In this document: piece after piece, positions 9,108-22,487 of the stretch
Position numbering within the stretch: position 1 is the stretch's first letter
How the letters are laid out: every line of letters starts with the position of its first letter
NCBI RefSeq assembly: GCF_041296385.1
Contig: NW_027183524.1
Span: 124,001-188,000, forward strand
DNA from: Aphelocoma coerulescens
Taxonomy: Eukaryota; Chordata; Aves; Passeriformes; Corvidae
Direction: 5' to 3'
DNA: 64,000 nucleotides
The notes under the pieces: model-generated
Databases searched by the model: none
What the model was told of the DNA's origin: nothing
The model's input: the letters and a program-made list of their open reading frames with translations, nothing else
Translations under genes and position numbers: made by a program

Positions 9108-11375
9108 CTAGAAGTGAAAGCCAGTTTGGGGCTGCACCCTCTCCTTGCCGCATGTAAGCCACACCAAACTCCCTGATGCACTCTGTCCTCCCCTTCTCAA
9201 AGGAGTAGACGGTGGCATCAGGACACACCTGTGTCCCAGCAGCTGGGTGCCCAGCCGGGAGCAGGAGCAGGGCTGGGGCTGCTCCCAAAGTTGCCCCGCC
9301 CCAATGCCAGAGCCGGACATATGCTGAGGGGGGGCTGGATCAGGCTTTATTGTCCATCTGCATGCCAGGAGTGAGCACAAAATCTACCTGCATTCTCTGC
9401 AGCATGCCATCCTGGAGCAGAGCCATTGCCAAAGGAAGCCGTGAGCCCGTGCCAAGCCAGTGCCGGAGTGGGATCCTAGCAGCACCTGTGGAAGCCGGGA
9501 GAGAGGAGCCCACCTGGAGCAGGTTCGTGCAGGATTAATCATCCCGTGGCTTCCCACCAGGGTCCTGTTGCTTCCAAAAGGCCCCACAGTGTCACTGTGG
9601 CCCCTCGGTTCCACCAGGTTCCATAGCGTCACTGTGGTGCCCAGGGTTCCGTCAGCTTCGCCAGCATCCCCACGGTCTGCAGAGCTCCCCGAGCTTCTGT
9701 GGTGTCACAGTGGAGGCAGGGTTGCATCAGGTTCCATAGCATCAGCACGGTCTCCAGGGCTCCCAGAGGTTCTGTGGTGTCACAGTGGAGGCAGGGTTGC
9801 ATCAGGTTCCATAGCATCACCACGGTCTCCAGGGCTCCCAGAGGTTCTGTGGTGTCACAGTGGAGGCAGGGTTGCATCAGGTTCCATAGCATCACCACGG
9901 TCTCCAGGGCTCCCAGAGGTTCTGTGGTGTCACAGAGGAGGCAGGGTTGCATCAGGTTCCATAGCATCAGCACGGTCTCCAGGGCTCCCAGAGGTTCTGT
10001 GGTGTCACAGAGGAGGCAGGGTTGCATCAGGTTCAATAGCATCAGCACGGTCTCCAGGGCTCCCCTGAGCTTCTGTGGTGGTGTCACAGAGGAGCCAGGC
10101 TTCCTTGTAGTTCCCCAGCATCACAAAGGCTCTCCTGGGAGCCACGGGTCACAAAGCACCGTGGGCTCTGTGCAGCCCCGCTGTGTCACAATGGCCGCTG
10201 GCTTCCACGAGCCCCCGCAGTGTCCCAGTGGGCCCCGTGGCTTTAGGAGTGGGTGGCTGGGAGTTGGTGCCAGCGGCTGGGGGAGCAGCAGCAGGGACTG
10301 TGTGTGGACAGTGCCATGGCCACTTGTGTGGCCACTGGTGTCTCTGTGCCAGGCACAGCCGTGGTGTGTAACACCGGCTCTGGGTCCTTTGGCTGTGCAG
10401 GTGGCAGTCACGGCCTGGAGCAGGGCTGCTCCCGGGGGACAGCCTGGGGCAGGAGGCTGCTGGAGATTCATTCCCCACACTCCTTGTCATGAGGTGCTCA
10501 GAGTGATTGGAAAGGCTGTTGGCAGCAGGCAGTTCTCTGGGTTCAAGCTGTGGAGCTGTCAGCGGGAATGCAAAGGCCAAGCTGGTGAGCCTTTTGTCCT
10601 GGTGCCTTTAGTGTGTGAGCAGTCCCTGGTGCCGTTGTCTTTGGATCCTGAGTGTGGGAGAGGCAAGGCTTAGGATGGTGCGTAGAGCTGAGAAGGAAAG
10701 TGCCGAGAGCAGCGTGTGTGCTGCTGCTTTGTGGGGTGCAGTTGAAGTTGTAGGCAGCAAGAGCTTTCTCAGCTGGCCCTTTTGTGAGCTCTGCTTTTGC
10801 CAGATGACTTCCATCTTACCCTCTTACCATCTTAGCCTCTCATTTTTGCATATCCCAAACCCCCTTCCAAACATCCAGCAGCTGCTTGTAAAGAAGAAGT
10901 CCTAGAACAAAAAGCCAGTGCTGCCTTTCATAGCCCCTTTGCTGTCTATGAAGTAGAGGAAAGAAGCTAGTGAGACGCACTTTCTTTCTCAACTCCATAG
11001 AGCGCATCCTTCTCTCAAGGTGGCAGAGTCCTTGGCGGAAGTGAAGCATCTGCAGCTGCAGTTCAGACTGAGAGATGTGCCAGGACAGGAAACATTTGCT
11101 GACCTTCCCTGTTCCCTGTGCAACATGATTCTCGCATCCCAGTCACTTTCACATACCTTCGGTATCCCTGAGTCCAAGCAGCTAAAGCTCACAGAGACAG
11201 AAGTGTCAGGAAGGAAAACGTTCCAAAAGCACCCCCTTCTCTTATCAGCATATAAATTGTGCACAACAGGCTGTGGCACCGAACCTTCCTTCTCAGATAG
11301 ACATGCCATCACACTTTTCACTCGTGCAGCTCGGTTGAAAAGCTCCAGCAGCTGCTCCCGCAATAGCAAAAGGTT
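9108..11375 (+). repeat. Unit U5 (2268 bp)
   Basis: Shares catctgcatg (near 9357) and tttgtggggt (near 10730) only with U7. Private changes are c at 9139 and t at 11274. It carries cactcgtg at 11324, like U2 and U3. Confidence 0.97.
9694..10069 (+). repeat. 75-bp minisatellite in U5, five copies
   Basis: Order 1-3-3-4-6; two adjacent type-3 copies suggest a local duplication. Confidence 0.97.
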
Positions 11376-13643
11376 CTAGAAGTGAAAGCCAGTTTGGGGC
11401 TGCACCTTCTCCTTGCCGCATGTAAGCCACACCAAACTCCCTGATGCACTCTGTCCTCCCCTTCTCAAAGGAGTAGACGGTGGCATCAGGACACACCTGT
11501 GTCCCAGCAGCTGGGTGCCCAGCCGGGAGCAGGAGCAGGGCTGGGGCTGCTCCCAAAGTTGCCCCGCCCCAATGCCAGAGCCGGACATATGCTGAGGGGG
11601 GGCTGGATCAGGCTTTATTGTCCAGCTGCATGCCAGGAGTGAGCACAAAATCTACCTGCATTCTCTGCAGCATGCCATCCTGGAGCAGAGCCATTGCCAA
11701 AGGAAGCCGTGAGCCCGTGCCAAGCCAGTGCCGGAGTGGGATCCTAGCAGCACCTGTGGAAGCCGGGAGAGAGGAGCCCACCTGGAGCAGGTTCGTGCAG
11801 GATTAATCATCCCGTGGCTTCCCACCAGGGTCCTGTTGCTTCCAAAAGGCCCCACAGTGTCACTGTGGCCCCTCGGTTCCACCAGGTTCCATAGCGTCAC
11901 TGTGGTGCCCAGGGTTCCGTCAGCTTCGCCAGCATCCCCACGGTCTGCAGAGCTCCCCGAGCTTCTGTGGTGTCACAGTGGAGGCAGGGTTGCATAAGGT
12001 TCCATAGCATCAGCACGGTCTCCAGGGCTCCCAGAGGTTCTGTGGTGTCACAGTGGAGGCAGGGTTGCATCAGGTTCCATAGCATCACCACAGTCTCCAG
12101 GGCTCCCTGAGCTTCTGTGGTGTCACAGTGGAGGCAGGGTTGCATCACGTTCCATAGCATCAGCACGGTCTCCAGGGCTCCCAGAGGTTCTGTGGTGTCA
12201 CAGAGGAGGCAGGGTTGCATCAGGTTCCATAGCATCAGCACGGTCTCCAGGGCTCCCAGAGGTTCTGTGGTGTCACAGAGGAGGCAGGGTTGCATCAGGT
12301 TCAATAGCATCAGCACGGTCTCCAGGGCTCCCCTGAGCTTCTGTGGTGGTGTCACAGAGGAGCCAGGCTTCCTTGTAGTTCCCCAGCATCACAAAGGCTC
12401 TCCTGGGAGCCACGGGTCACAAAGCACCGTGGGCTCTGTGCAGCCCCGCTGTGTCACAATGGCCGCTGGCTTCCACGAGCCCCCGCAGTGTCCCAGTGGG
12501 CCCCGTGGCTTTAGGAGTGGGTGGCTGGGAGTTGGTGCCAGCGGCTGGGGGAGCAGCAGCAGGGACTGTGTGTGGACAGTGCCATGGCCACTTGTGTGGC
12601 CACTGGTGTCTCTGTGCCAGGCACAGCCGTGGTGTGTAACACCGGCTCTGGGTCCTTTGGCTGTGCAGGTGGCAGTCACGGCCTGGAGCAGGGCTGCTCC
12701 CGGGGGACAGCCTGGGGCAGGAGGCTGCTGGAGATTCATTCCCCACACTCCTTGTCATGAGGTGCTCAGAGTGATTGGAAAGGCTGTTGGCAGCAGGCAG
12801 TTCTCTGGGTTCAAGCTGTGGAGCTGTCAGCGGGAATGCAAAGGCCAAGCTGGTGAGCCTTTTGTCCTGGTGCCTTTAGTGTGTGAGCAGTCCCTGGTGC
12901 CGTTGTCTTTGGATCCTGAGTGTGGGAGAGGCAAGGCTTAGGATGGTGCGTAGAGCTGAGAAGGAAAGTGCCGAGAGCAGCGTGTGTGCTGCTGCTTTGA
13001 GGGGTGCAGTTGAAGTTGTAGGCAGCAAGAGCTTTCTCAGCTGGCCCTTTTGTGAGCTCTGCTTTTGCCAGATGACTTCCATCTTACCCTCTTACCATCT
13101 TAGCCTCTCATTTTTGCATATCCCAAACCCCCTTCCAAACATCCAGCAGCTGCTTGTAAAGAAGAAGTCCTAGAACAAAAAGCCAGTGCTGCCTTTCATA
13201 GCCCCTTTGCTGTCTATGAAGTAGAGGAAAGAAGCTAGTGAGACGCACTTTCTTTCTCAACTCCATAGAGCGCATCCTTCTCTCAAGGTGGCAGAGTCCT
13301 TGGCGGAAGTGAAGCATCTGCAGCTGCAGTTCAGACTGAGAGATGTGCCAGGACAGGAAACATTTGCTGACCTTCCCTGTTCCCTGTGCAACATGATTCT
13401 CGCATCCCAGTCACTTTCACATACCTTCGGTATCCCTGAGTCCAAGCAGCTAAAGCTCACAGAGACAGAAGTGTCAGGAAGGAAAACGTTGCAAAAGCAC
13501 CCCCTTCTCTTATCAGCATATAAATTGTGCACAACAGGCTGCGGCACCGAACCTTCCTTCTCAGATAGACATGCCATCACACTTTTCACTCTTGCAGCTC
13601 GGTTGAAAAGCTCCAGCAGCTGCTCCCGCAATAGCAAAAGGTT
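11376..13643 (+). repeat. Unit U6 (2268 bp)
   Basis: Same minisatellite order as U2, including the atcacgttcc copy. A private c-to-a at 11996 gives ataagg in the first 75-mer. It is the first unit with acgttgcaa instead of acgttccaa near its end. Confidence 0.97.
11962..12337 (+). repeat. 75-bp minisatellite in U6, five copies
   Basis: Order 1-2-1*-4-6, with ataagg in the first copy (11996). Confidence 0.97.
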
Positions 13644-15911
13644 CTAGAAGTGAAAGCCAGTTTGGGGCTGCACCTTCTCCTTGCCGCATGTAAGCCACAC
13701 CAAACTCCCTGATGCACTCTGTCCTCCCCTTCTCAAAGGAGTAGACGGTGGCATCAGGACACACCTGTGTCCCAGCAGCTGGGTGCCCAGCCGGGAGCAG
13801 GAGCAGGGCTGGGGCTGCTCCCAAAGTTGCCCCGCCCCAATGCCAGAGCCGGACATATGCTGAGGGGGGGCTGGATCAGGCTTTATTGTCCATCTGCATG
13901 CCAGGAGTGAGCACAAAATCTACCTGCATTCTCTGCAGCATGCCATCCTGGAGCAGAGCCATTGCCAAAGGAAGCCGTGAGCCCGTGCCAAGCCAGTGCC
14001 GGAGTGGGATCCTAGCAGCACCTGTGGAAGCCGGGAGAGAGGAGCCCACCTGGAGCAGGTTCGTGCAGGATTAATCATCCCGTGGCTTCCCACCAGGGTC
14101 CTGTTGCTTCCAAAAGGCCCCACAGTGTCACTGTGGCCCCTCGGTTCCACCAGGTTCCATAGCGTCACTGTGGTGCCCAGGGTTCCGTCAGCTTCGCCAG
14201 CATCCCCACGGTCTGCAGAGCTCCCCGAGCTTCTGTGGTGTCACAGTGGAGGCAGGGTTGCATCAGGTTCCATAGCATCAGCACGGTCTCCAGGGCTCCC
14301 AGAGGTTCTGTGGTGTCACAGTGGAGGCAGGGTTGCATCAGGTTCCATAGCATCACCACGGTCTCCAGGGCTCCCTGAGCTTCTGTGGTGTCACAGTGGA
14401 GGCAGGGTTGCATCAGGTTCCATAGCATCAGCACGGTCTCCAGGGCTCCCAGAGGTTCTGTGGTGTCACAGAGGAGGCAGGGTTGCATCAGGTTCCATAG
14501 CATCAGCACGGTCTCCAGGGCTCCCAGAGGTTCTGTGGTGTCACAGAGGAGGCAGGGTTGCATCAGGTTCAATAGCATCAGCACGGTCTCCAGGGCTCCC
14601 CTGAGCTTCTGTGGTGGTGTCACAGAGGAGCCAGGCTTCCTTGTAGTTCCCCAGCATCACAAAGGCTCTCCTGGGAGCCACGGGTCACAAAGCACCGTGG
14701 GCTCTGTGCAGCCCCGCTGTGTCACAATGGCCGCTGGCTTCCACGAGCCCCCGCAGTGTCCCAGTGGGCCCCGTGGCTTTAGGAGTGGGTGGCTGGGAGT
14801 TGGTGCCAGCGGCTGGGGGAGCAGCAGCAGGGACTGTGTGTGGACAGTGCCATGGCCACTTGTGTGGCCACTGGTGTCTCTGTGCCAGGCACAGCCGTGG
14901 TGTGTAACACCGGCTCTGGGTCCTTTGGCTGTGCAGGTGGCAGTCACGGCCTGGAGCAGGGCTGCTCCCGGGGGACAGCCTGGGGCAGGAGGCTGCTGGA
15001 GATTCATTCCCCACACTCCTTGTCATGAGGTGCTCAGAGTGATTGGAAAGGCTGTTGGCAGCAGGCAGTTCTCTGGGTTCAAGCTGTGGAGCTGTCAGCG
15101 GGAATGCAAAGGCCAAGCTGGTGAGCCTTTTGTCCTGGTGCCTTTAGTGTGTGAGCAGTCCCTGGTGCCGTTGTCTTTGGATCCTGAGTGTGGGAGAGGC
15201 AAGGCTTAGGATGGTGCGTAGAGCTGAGAAGGAAAGTGCCGAGAGCAGCGTGTGTGCTGCTGCTTTGTGGGGTGCAGTTGAAGTTGTAGGCAGCAAGAGC
15301 TTTCTCAGCTGGCCCTTTTGTGAGCTCTGCTTTTGCCAGATGACTTCCATCTTACCCTCTTACCATCTTAGCCTCTCATTTTTGCATATCCCAAACCCCC
15401 TTCCAAACATCCAGCAGCTGCTTGTAAAGAAGAAGTCCTAGAACAAAAAGCCAGTGCTGCCTTTCATAGCCCCTTTGCTGTCTATGAAGTAGAGGAAAGA
15501 AGCTAGTGAGACGCACTTTCTTTCTCAACTCCATAGAGCGCATCCTTCTCTCAAGGTGGCAGAGTCCTTGGCGGAAGTGAAGCATCTGCAGCTGCAGTTC
15601 AGACTGAGAGATGTGCCAGGACAGGAAACATTTGCTGACCTTCCCTGTTCCCTGTGCAACATGATTCTCGCATCCCAGTCACTTTCACATACCTTCGGTA
15701 TCCCTGAGTCCAAGCAGCTAAAGCTCACAGAGACAGAAGTGTCAGGAAGGAAAACGTTGCAAAAGCACCCCCTTCTCTTATCAGCATATAAATTGTGCAC
15801 AACAGGCTGCGGCACCGAACCTTCCTTCTCAGATAGACATGCCATCACACTTTTCACTCTTGCAGCTCGGTTGAAAAGCTCCAGCAGCTGCTCCCGCAAT
15901 AGCAAAAGGTT
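13644..15911 (+). repeat. Unit U7 (2268 bp)
   Basis: Paired with U5 by catctgcatg and tttgtggggt. Carries acgttgcaa near its end. Confidence 0.97.
14230..14605 (+). repeat. 75-bp minisatellite in U7, five copies
   Basis: Order 1-3-1-4-6. Confidence 0.97.
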
Positions 15912-18029
15912 CTAGAAGTGAAAGCCAGTTTGGGGCTGCACCTTCTCCTTGCCGCATGTAAGCCACACCAAACTCCCTGATGCACTCTGTCCTCCCCTTC
16001 TCAAAGGAGTAGACGGTGGCATCAGGACACACCTGTGTCCCAGCAGCTGGGTGCCCAGCCGGGAGCAGGAGCAGGGCTGGGGCTGCTCCCAAAGTTGCCC
16101 CGCCCCAATGCCAGAGCCGGACATATGCTGAGGGGGGGCTGGATCAGGCTTTATTGTCCAGCTGCATGCCAGGAGTGAGCACAAAATCTACCTGCATTCT
16201 CTGCAGCATGCCATCCTGGAGCAGAGCCATTGCCAAAGGAAGCCGTGAGCCCGTGCCAAGCCAGTGCCGGAGTGGGATCCTAGCAGCACCTGTGGAAGCC
16301 GGGAGAGAGGAGCCCACCTGGAGCAGGTTCGTGCAGGATTAATCATCCCGTGGCTTCCCACCAGGGTCCTGTTGCTTCCAAAAGGCCCCACAGTGTCACT
16401 GTGGCCCCTCGGTTCCACCAGGTTCCATAGCGTCACTGTGGTGCCCAGGGTTCCGTCAGCTTCGCCAGCATCCCCACGGTCTGCAGAGCTCCCCGAGCTT
16501 CTGTGGTGTCACAGTGGAGGCAGGGTTGCATCAGGTTCCATAGCATCAGCACGGTCTCCAGGGCTCCCAGAGGTTCTGTGGTGTCACAGAGGAGGCAGGG
16601 TTGCATCAGGTTCCATAGCATCAGCACGGTCTCCAGGGCTCCAAGAGCTTCTGTGGTGTCACAGAGGAGGCAGGGTTGCATCAGGTTCAATAGCATCAGC
16701 ACGGTCTCCAGGGCTCCCCTGAGCTTCTGTGGTGGTGTCACAGAGGAGCCAGGCTTCCTTGTAGTTCCCCAGCATCACAAAGGCTCTCCTGGGAGCCACG
16801 GGTCACAAAGCACCGTGGGCTCTGTGCAGCCCCGCTGTGTCACAATGGCCGCTGGCTTCCACGAGCCCCCGCAGTGTCCCAGTGGGCCCCGTGGCTTTAG
16901 GAGTGGGTGGCTGGGAGTTGGTGCCAGCGGCTGGGGGAGCAGCAGCAGGGACTGTGTGTGGACAGTGCCATGGCCACTTGTGTGGCCACTGGTGTCTCTG
17001 TGCCAGGCACAGCCGTGGTGTGTAACACCGGCTCTGGGTCCTTTGGCTGTGCAGGTGGCAGTCACGGCCTGGAGCAGGGCTGCTCCCGGGGGACAGCCTG
17101 GGGCAGGAGGCTGCTGGAGATTCATTCCCCACACTCCTTGTCATGAGGTGCTCAGAGTGATTGGAAAGGCTGTTGGCAGCAGGCAGTTCTCTGGGTTCAA
17201 GCTGTGGAGCTGTCAGCGGGAATGCAAAGGCCAAGCTGGTGAGCCTTTTGTCCTGGTGCCTTTAGTGTGTGAGCAGTCCCTGGTGCCGTTGTCTTTGGAT
17301 CCTGAGTGTGGGAGAGGCAAGGCTTAGGATGGTGCGTAGAGCTGAGAAGGAAAGTGCCGAGAGCAGCATGTGTGCTGCTGCTTTGAGGGGTGCAGTTGAA
17401 GTTGTAGGCAGCAAGAGCTTTCTCAGCTGGCCCTTTTGTGAGCTCTGCTTTTGCCAGATGACTTCCATCTTACCCTCTTACCATCTTAGCCTCTCATTTT
17501 TGCATATCCCAAACCCCCTTCCAAACATCCAGCAGCTGCTTGTAAAGAAGAAGTCCTAGAACAAAAAGCCAGTGCTGCCTTTCATAGCCCCTTTGCTGTC
17601 TATGAAGTAGAGGAAAGAAGCTAGTGAGACGCACTTTCTTTCTCAACTCCATAGAGCGCATCCTTCTCTCAAGGTGGCAGAGTCCTTGGCGGAAGTGAAG
17701 CATCTGCAGCTGCAGTTCAGACTGAGAGATGTGCCAGGACAGGAAACATTTGCTGACCTTCCCTGTTCCCTGTGCAACATGATTCTCGCATCCCAGTCAC
17801 TTTCACATACCTTCGGTATCCCTGAGTCCAAGCAGCTAAAGCTCACAGAGACAGAAGTGTCAGGAAGGAAAACGTTGCAAAAGCACCCCCTTCTCTTATC
17901 AGCATATAAATTGTGCACAACAGGCTGCGGCACCGAACCTTCCTTCTCAGATAGACATGCCATCACACTTTTCACTCTTGCAGCTCGGTTGAAAAGCTCC
18001 AGCAGCTGCTCCCGCAATAGCAAAAGGTT
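15912..18029 (+). repeat. Unit U8 (2118 bp, -150)
   Basis: Short by exactly two 75-mers. Private a at 17369 (gcatgtgtg). Carries acgttgcaa near its end. Confidence 0.97.
16498..16723 (+). repeat. 75-bp minisatellite in U8, three copies
   Basis: Order 1-4-6; the two middle cagtgg copies are missing. Confidence 0.97.
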
Positions 18030-20294
18030 CTAGAAGTGAAAGCCAGTTTGGGGCTGCACCTTCTCCTTGCCGCATGTAAGCCACACCAAACTCCCTGATG
18101 CACTCTGTCCTCCCCTTCTCAAAGGAGTAGACGGTGGCATCAGGACACACCTGTGTCCCAGCAGCTGGGTGCCCAGCCGGGAGCAGGAGCAGGGCTGGGG
18201 CTGCTCCCAAAGTTGCCCCGCCCCAATGCCAGAGCCGGACATATGCTGAGGGGGGGCTGGATCAGGCTTTATTGTCCAGCTGCATGCCAGGAGTGAGCAC
18301 AAAATCTACCTGCATTCTCTGCAGCATGCCATCCTGGAGCAGAGCCATTGCCAAAGGAAGCCGTGAGCCCGTGCCAAGCCAGTGCCGGAGTGGGATCCTA
18401 GCAGCACCTGTGGAAGCCGGGAGAGAGGAGCCCACCTGGAGCAGGTTCGTGCAGGATTAATCATCCCGTGGCTTCCCACCAGGGTCCTGTTGCTTCCAAA
18501 AGGCCCCACAGTGTCACTGTGGCCCCTCGGTTCCACCAGGTTCCATAGCGTCACTGTGGTGCCCAGGGTTCCGTCAGCTTCGCCAGCATCCCCACGGTCT
18601 GCAGAGCTCCCCGAGCTTCTGTGGTGTCACAGTGGAGGCAGGGTTGCATCAGGTTCCATAGCATCAGCACGGTCTCCAGGGCTCCCAGAGGTTCTGTGGT
18701 GTCACAGTGGAGGCAGGGTTGCATCAGGTTCCATAGCATCACCACAGTCTCCAGGGCTCCCTGAGCTTCTGTGGTGTCACAGTGGAGGCAGGGTTGCATC
18801 AGGTTCCATAGCATCAGCACGGTCTCCAGGGCTCCCAGAGGTTCTGTGGTGTCACAGAGGAGGCAGGGTTGCATCAGGTTCCATAGCATCACCACGGTCT
18901 CCAGGGCTCCAAGAGCTTCTGTGGTGTCACAGAGGAGGCAGGGTTGCATCAGGTTCAATAGCATCAGCACGGTCTCCAGGGCTCCCCTGAGCTTCTGTGG
19001 TGGTGTCACAGAGGAGCCAGGCTTCCTTGTAGTTCCCCAGCATCACAAAGGCTCTCCTGGGAGCCACGGGTCACAAAGCACCGTGGGCTCTGTGCAGCCC
19101 CGCTGTGTCACAATGGCCGCTGGCTTCCACGAGCCCCCGCAGTGTCCCAGTGGGCCCCGTGGCTTTAGGAGTGGGTGGCTGGGAGTTGGTGCCAGCGGCT
19201 GGGGGAGCAGCAGCAGGGACTGTGTGTGGACAGTGCCATGGCCACTTGTGTGGCCACTGGTGTCTCTGTGCCAGGCACAGCCGTGGTGTGTAACACCGGC
19301 TCTGGGTCCTTTGGCTGTGCAGGTGGCAGTCACGGCCTGGAGCAGGGCTGCTCCCGGGGGACAGCCTGGGGCAGGAGGCTGCTGGAGATTCATTCCCCAC
19401 ACTCCTTGTCATGAGGTGCTCAGAGTGATTGGAAAGGCTGTTGGCAGCAGGCAGTTCTCTGGGTTCAAGCTGTGGAGCTGTCAGCGGGAATGCAAAGGCC
19501 AAGCTGGTGAGCCTTTTGTCCTGGTGCCTTTAGTGTGTGAGCAGTCCCTGGTGCCGTTGTCTTTGGATCCTGAGTGTGGGAGAGGCAAGGCTTAGGATGG
19601 TGCGTAGAGCTGAGAAGGAAAGTGCCGAGAGCAGCGTGTGTGCTGCTGCTTTGAGGGGTGCAGTTGAAGTTGTAGGCAGCAAGAGCTTTCTCAGCTGGCC
19701 CTTTTGTGAGCTCTGCTTTTGCCAGATGACTTCCATCTTACCCTCTTACCATCTTAGCCTCTCATTTTTGCATATCCCAAACCCCCTTCCAAACATCCAG
19801 CAGCTGCTTGTAAAGAAGTCCTAGAACAAAAAGCCAGTGCTGCCTTTCATAGCCCCTTTGCTGTCTATGAAGTAGAGGAAAGAAGCTAGTGAGACGCACT
19901 TTCTTTCTCAACTCCATAGAGCGCATCCTTCTCTCAAGGTGGCAGAGTCCTTGGCGGAAGTGAAGCATCTGCAGCTGCAGTTCAGACTGAGAGATGTGCC
20001 AGGACAGGAAACATTTGCTGACCTTCCCTGTTCCCTGTGCAACATGATTCTCGCATCCCAGTCACTTTCACATACCTTCGGTATCCCTGAGTCCAAGCAG
20101 CTAAAGCTCACAGAGACAGAAGTGTCAGGAAGGAAAACGTTCCAAAAGCACCCCCTTCTCTTATCAGCATATAAATTGTGCACAACAGGCTGCGGCACCG
20201 AACCTTCCTTCTCAGATAGACATGCCATCACACTTTTCACTCTTGCAGCTCGGTTGAAAAGCTCCAGCAGCTGCTCCCGCAATAGCAAAAGGTT
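18030..20294 (+). repeat. Unit U9 (2265 bp, -3)
   Basis: Full set of five 75-mers but one AAG lost from the aagaagaag run near 19815. This is the only indel in the window that is not tied to the minisatellite. Confidence 0.97.
18616..18991 (+). repeat. 75-bp minisatellite in U9, five copies
   Basis: Order 1-2-1-5-6, the commonest arrangement in the window. Confidence 0.97.
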
Positions 20295-22487
20295 CTAGAA
20301 GTGAAAGCCAGTTTGGGGCTGCACCTTCTCCTTGCCGCATGTAAGCCACACCAAACTCCCTGATGCACTCTGTCCTCCCCTTCTCAAAGGAGTAGACGGT
20401 GGCATCAGGACACACCTGTGTCCCAGCAGCTGGGTGCCCAGCCGGGAGCAGGAGCAGGGCTGGGGCTGCTCCCAAAGTTGCCCCGCCCCAATGCCAGAGC
20501 CGGACATATGCTGAGGGGGGGCTGGATCAGGCTTTATTGTCCAGCTGCATGCCAGGAGTGAGCACAAAATCTACCTGCATTCTCTGCAGCATGCCATCCT
20601 GGAGCAGAGCCATTGCCAAAGGAAGCCGTGAGCCCGTGCCAAGCCAGTGCCGGAGTGGGATCCTAGCAGCACCTGTGGAAGCCGGGAGAGAGGAGCCCAC
20701 CTGGAGCAGGTTCGTGCAGGATTAATCATCCCGTGGCTTCCCACCAGGGTCCTGTTGCTTCCAAAAGGCCCCACAGTGTCACTGTGGCCCCTCGGTTCCA
20801 CCAGGTTCCATAGCGTCACTGTGGTGCCCAGGGTTCCGTCAGCTTCGCCAGCATCCCCACGGTCTGCAGAGCTCCCCGAGCTTCTGTGGTGTCACAGTGG
20901 AGGCAGGGTTGCATCAGGTTCCATAGCATCAGCACGGTCTCCAGGGCTCCCAGAGGTTCTGTGGTGTCACAGTGGAGGCAGGGTTGCATCAGGTTCCATA
21001 GCATCACCACAGTCTCCAGGGCTCCCTGAGCTTCTGTGGTGTCACAGTGGAGGCAGGGTTGCATCAGGTTCCATAGCATCAGCACGGTCTCCAGGGCTCC
21101 CAGAGGTTCTGTGGTGTCACAGAGGAGGCAGGGTTGCATCAGGTTCCATAGCATCACCACGGTCTCCAGGGCTCCCCTGAGCTTCTGTGGTGGTGTCACA
21201 GAGGAGCCAGGCTTCCTTGTAGTTCCCCAGCATCACAAAGGCTCTCCTGGGAGCCACGGGTCACAAAGCACCGTGGGCTCTGTGCAGCCCCGCTGTGTCA
21301 CAATGGCCGCTGGCTTCCACGAGCCCCCGCAGTGTCCCAGTGGGCCCCGTGGCTTTAGGAGTGGGTGGCTGGGAGTTGGTGCCAGCGGCTGGGGGAGCAG
21401 CAGCAGGGACTGTGTGTGGACAGTGCCATGGCCACTTGTGTGGCCACTGGTGTCTCTGTGCCAGGCACAGCCGTGGTGTGTAACACCGGCTCTGGGTCCT
21501 TTGGCTGTGCAGGTGGCAGTCACGGCCTGGAGCAGGGCTGCTCCCGGGGGACAGCCTGGGGCAGGAGGCTGCTGGAGATTCATTCCCCACACTCCTTGTC
21601 ATGAGGTGCTCAGAGTGATTGGAAAGGCTGTTGGCAGCAGGCAGTTCTCTGGGTTCAAGCTGTGGAGCTGTCAGCGGGAATGCAAAGGCCAAGCTGGTGA
21701 GCCTTTTGTCCTGGTGCCTTTAGTGTGTGAGCAGTCCCTGGTGCCGTTGTCTTTGGATCCTGAGTGTGGGAGAGGCAAGGCTTAGGATGGTGCATAGAGC
21801 TGAGAAGGAAAGTGCCGAGAGCAGCGTGTGTGCTGCTGCTTTGAGGGGTGCAGTTGAAGTTGTAGGCAGCAAGAGCTTTCTCAGCTGGCCCTTTTGTGAG
21901 CTCTGCTTTTGCCAGATGACTTCCATCTTACCCTCTTACCATCTTAGCCTCTCATTTTTGCATATCCCAAACCCCCTTCCAAACATCCAGCAGCTGCTTG
22001 TAAAGAAGAAGTCCTAGAACAAAAAGCCAGTGCTGCCTTTCATAGCCCCTTTGCTGTCTATGAAGTAGAGGAAAGAAGCTAGTGAGACGCACTTTCTTTC
22101 TCAACTCCATAGAGCGCATCCTTCTCTCAAGGTGGCAGAGTCCTTGGCGGAAGTGAAGCATCTGCAGCTGCAGTTCAGACTGAGAGATGTGCCAGGACAG
22201 GAAACATTTGCTGACCTTCCCTGTTCCCTGTGCAACATGATTCTCGCATCCCAGTCACTTTCACATACCTTCGGTATCCCTGAGTCCAAGCAGCTAAAGC
22301 TCACAGAGACAGAAGTGTCAGGAAGGAAAACGTTCCAAAAGCACCCCCTTCTCTTATCAGCATATAAATTGTGCACAACAGGCTGCGGCACCGAACCTTC
22401 CTTCTCAGATAGACATGCCATCACACTTTTCACTCTTGCAGCTCGGTTGAAAAGCTCCAGCAGCTGCTCCCGCAATAGCAAAAGGTT
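20295..22487 (+). repeat. Unit U10 (2193 bp, -75)
   Basis: Lacks the terminal type-6 75-mer. Its order 1-2-1-5 equals U9 without its last copy. Private a at 21794. Confidence 0.97.
20881..21181 (+). repeat. 75-bp minisatellite in U10, four copies
   Basis: Order 1-2-1-5; the terminal type-6 copy is absent. Confidence 0.97.
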
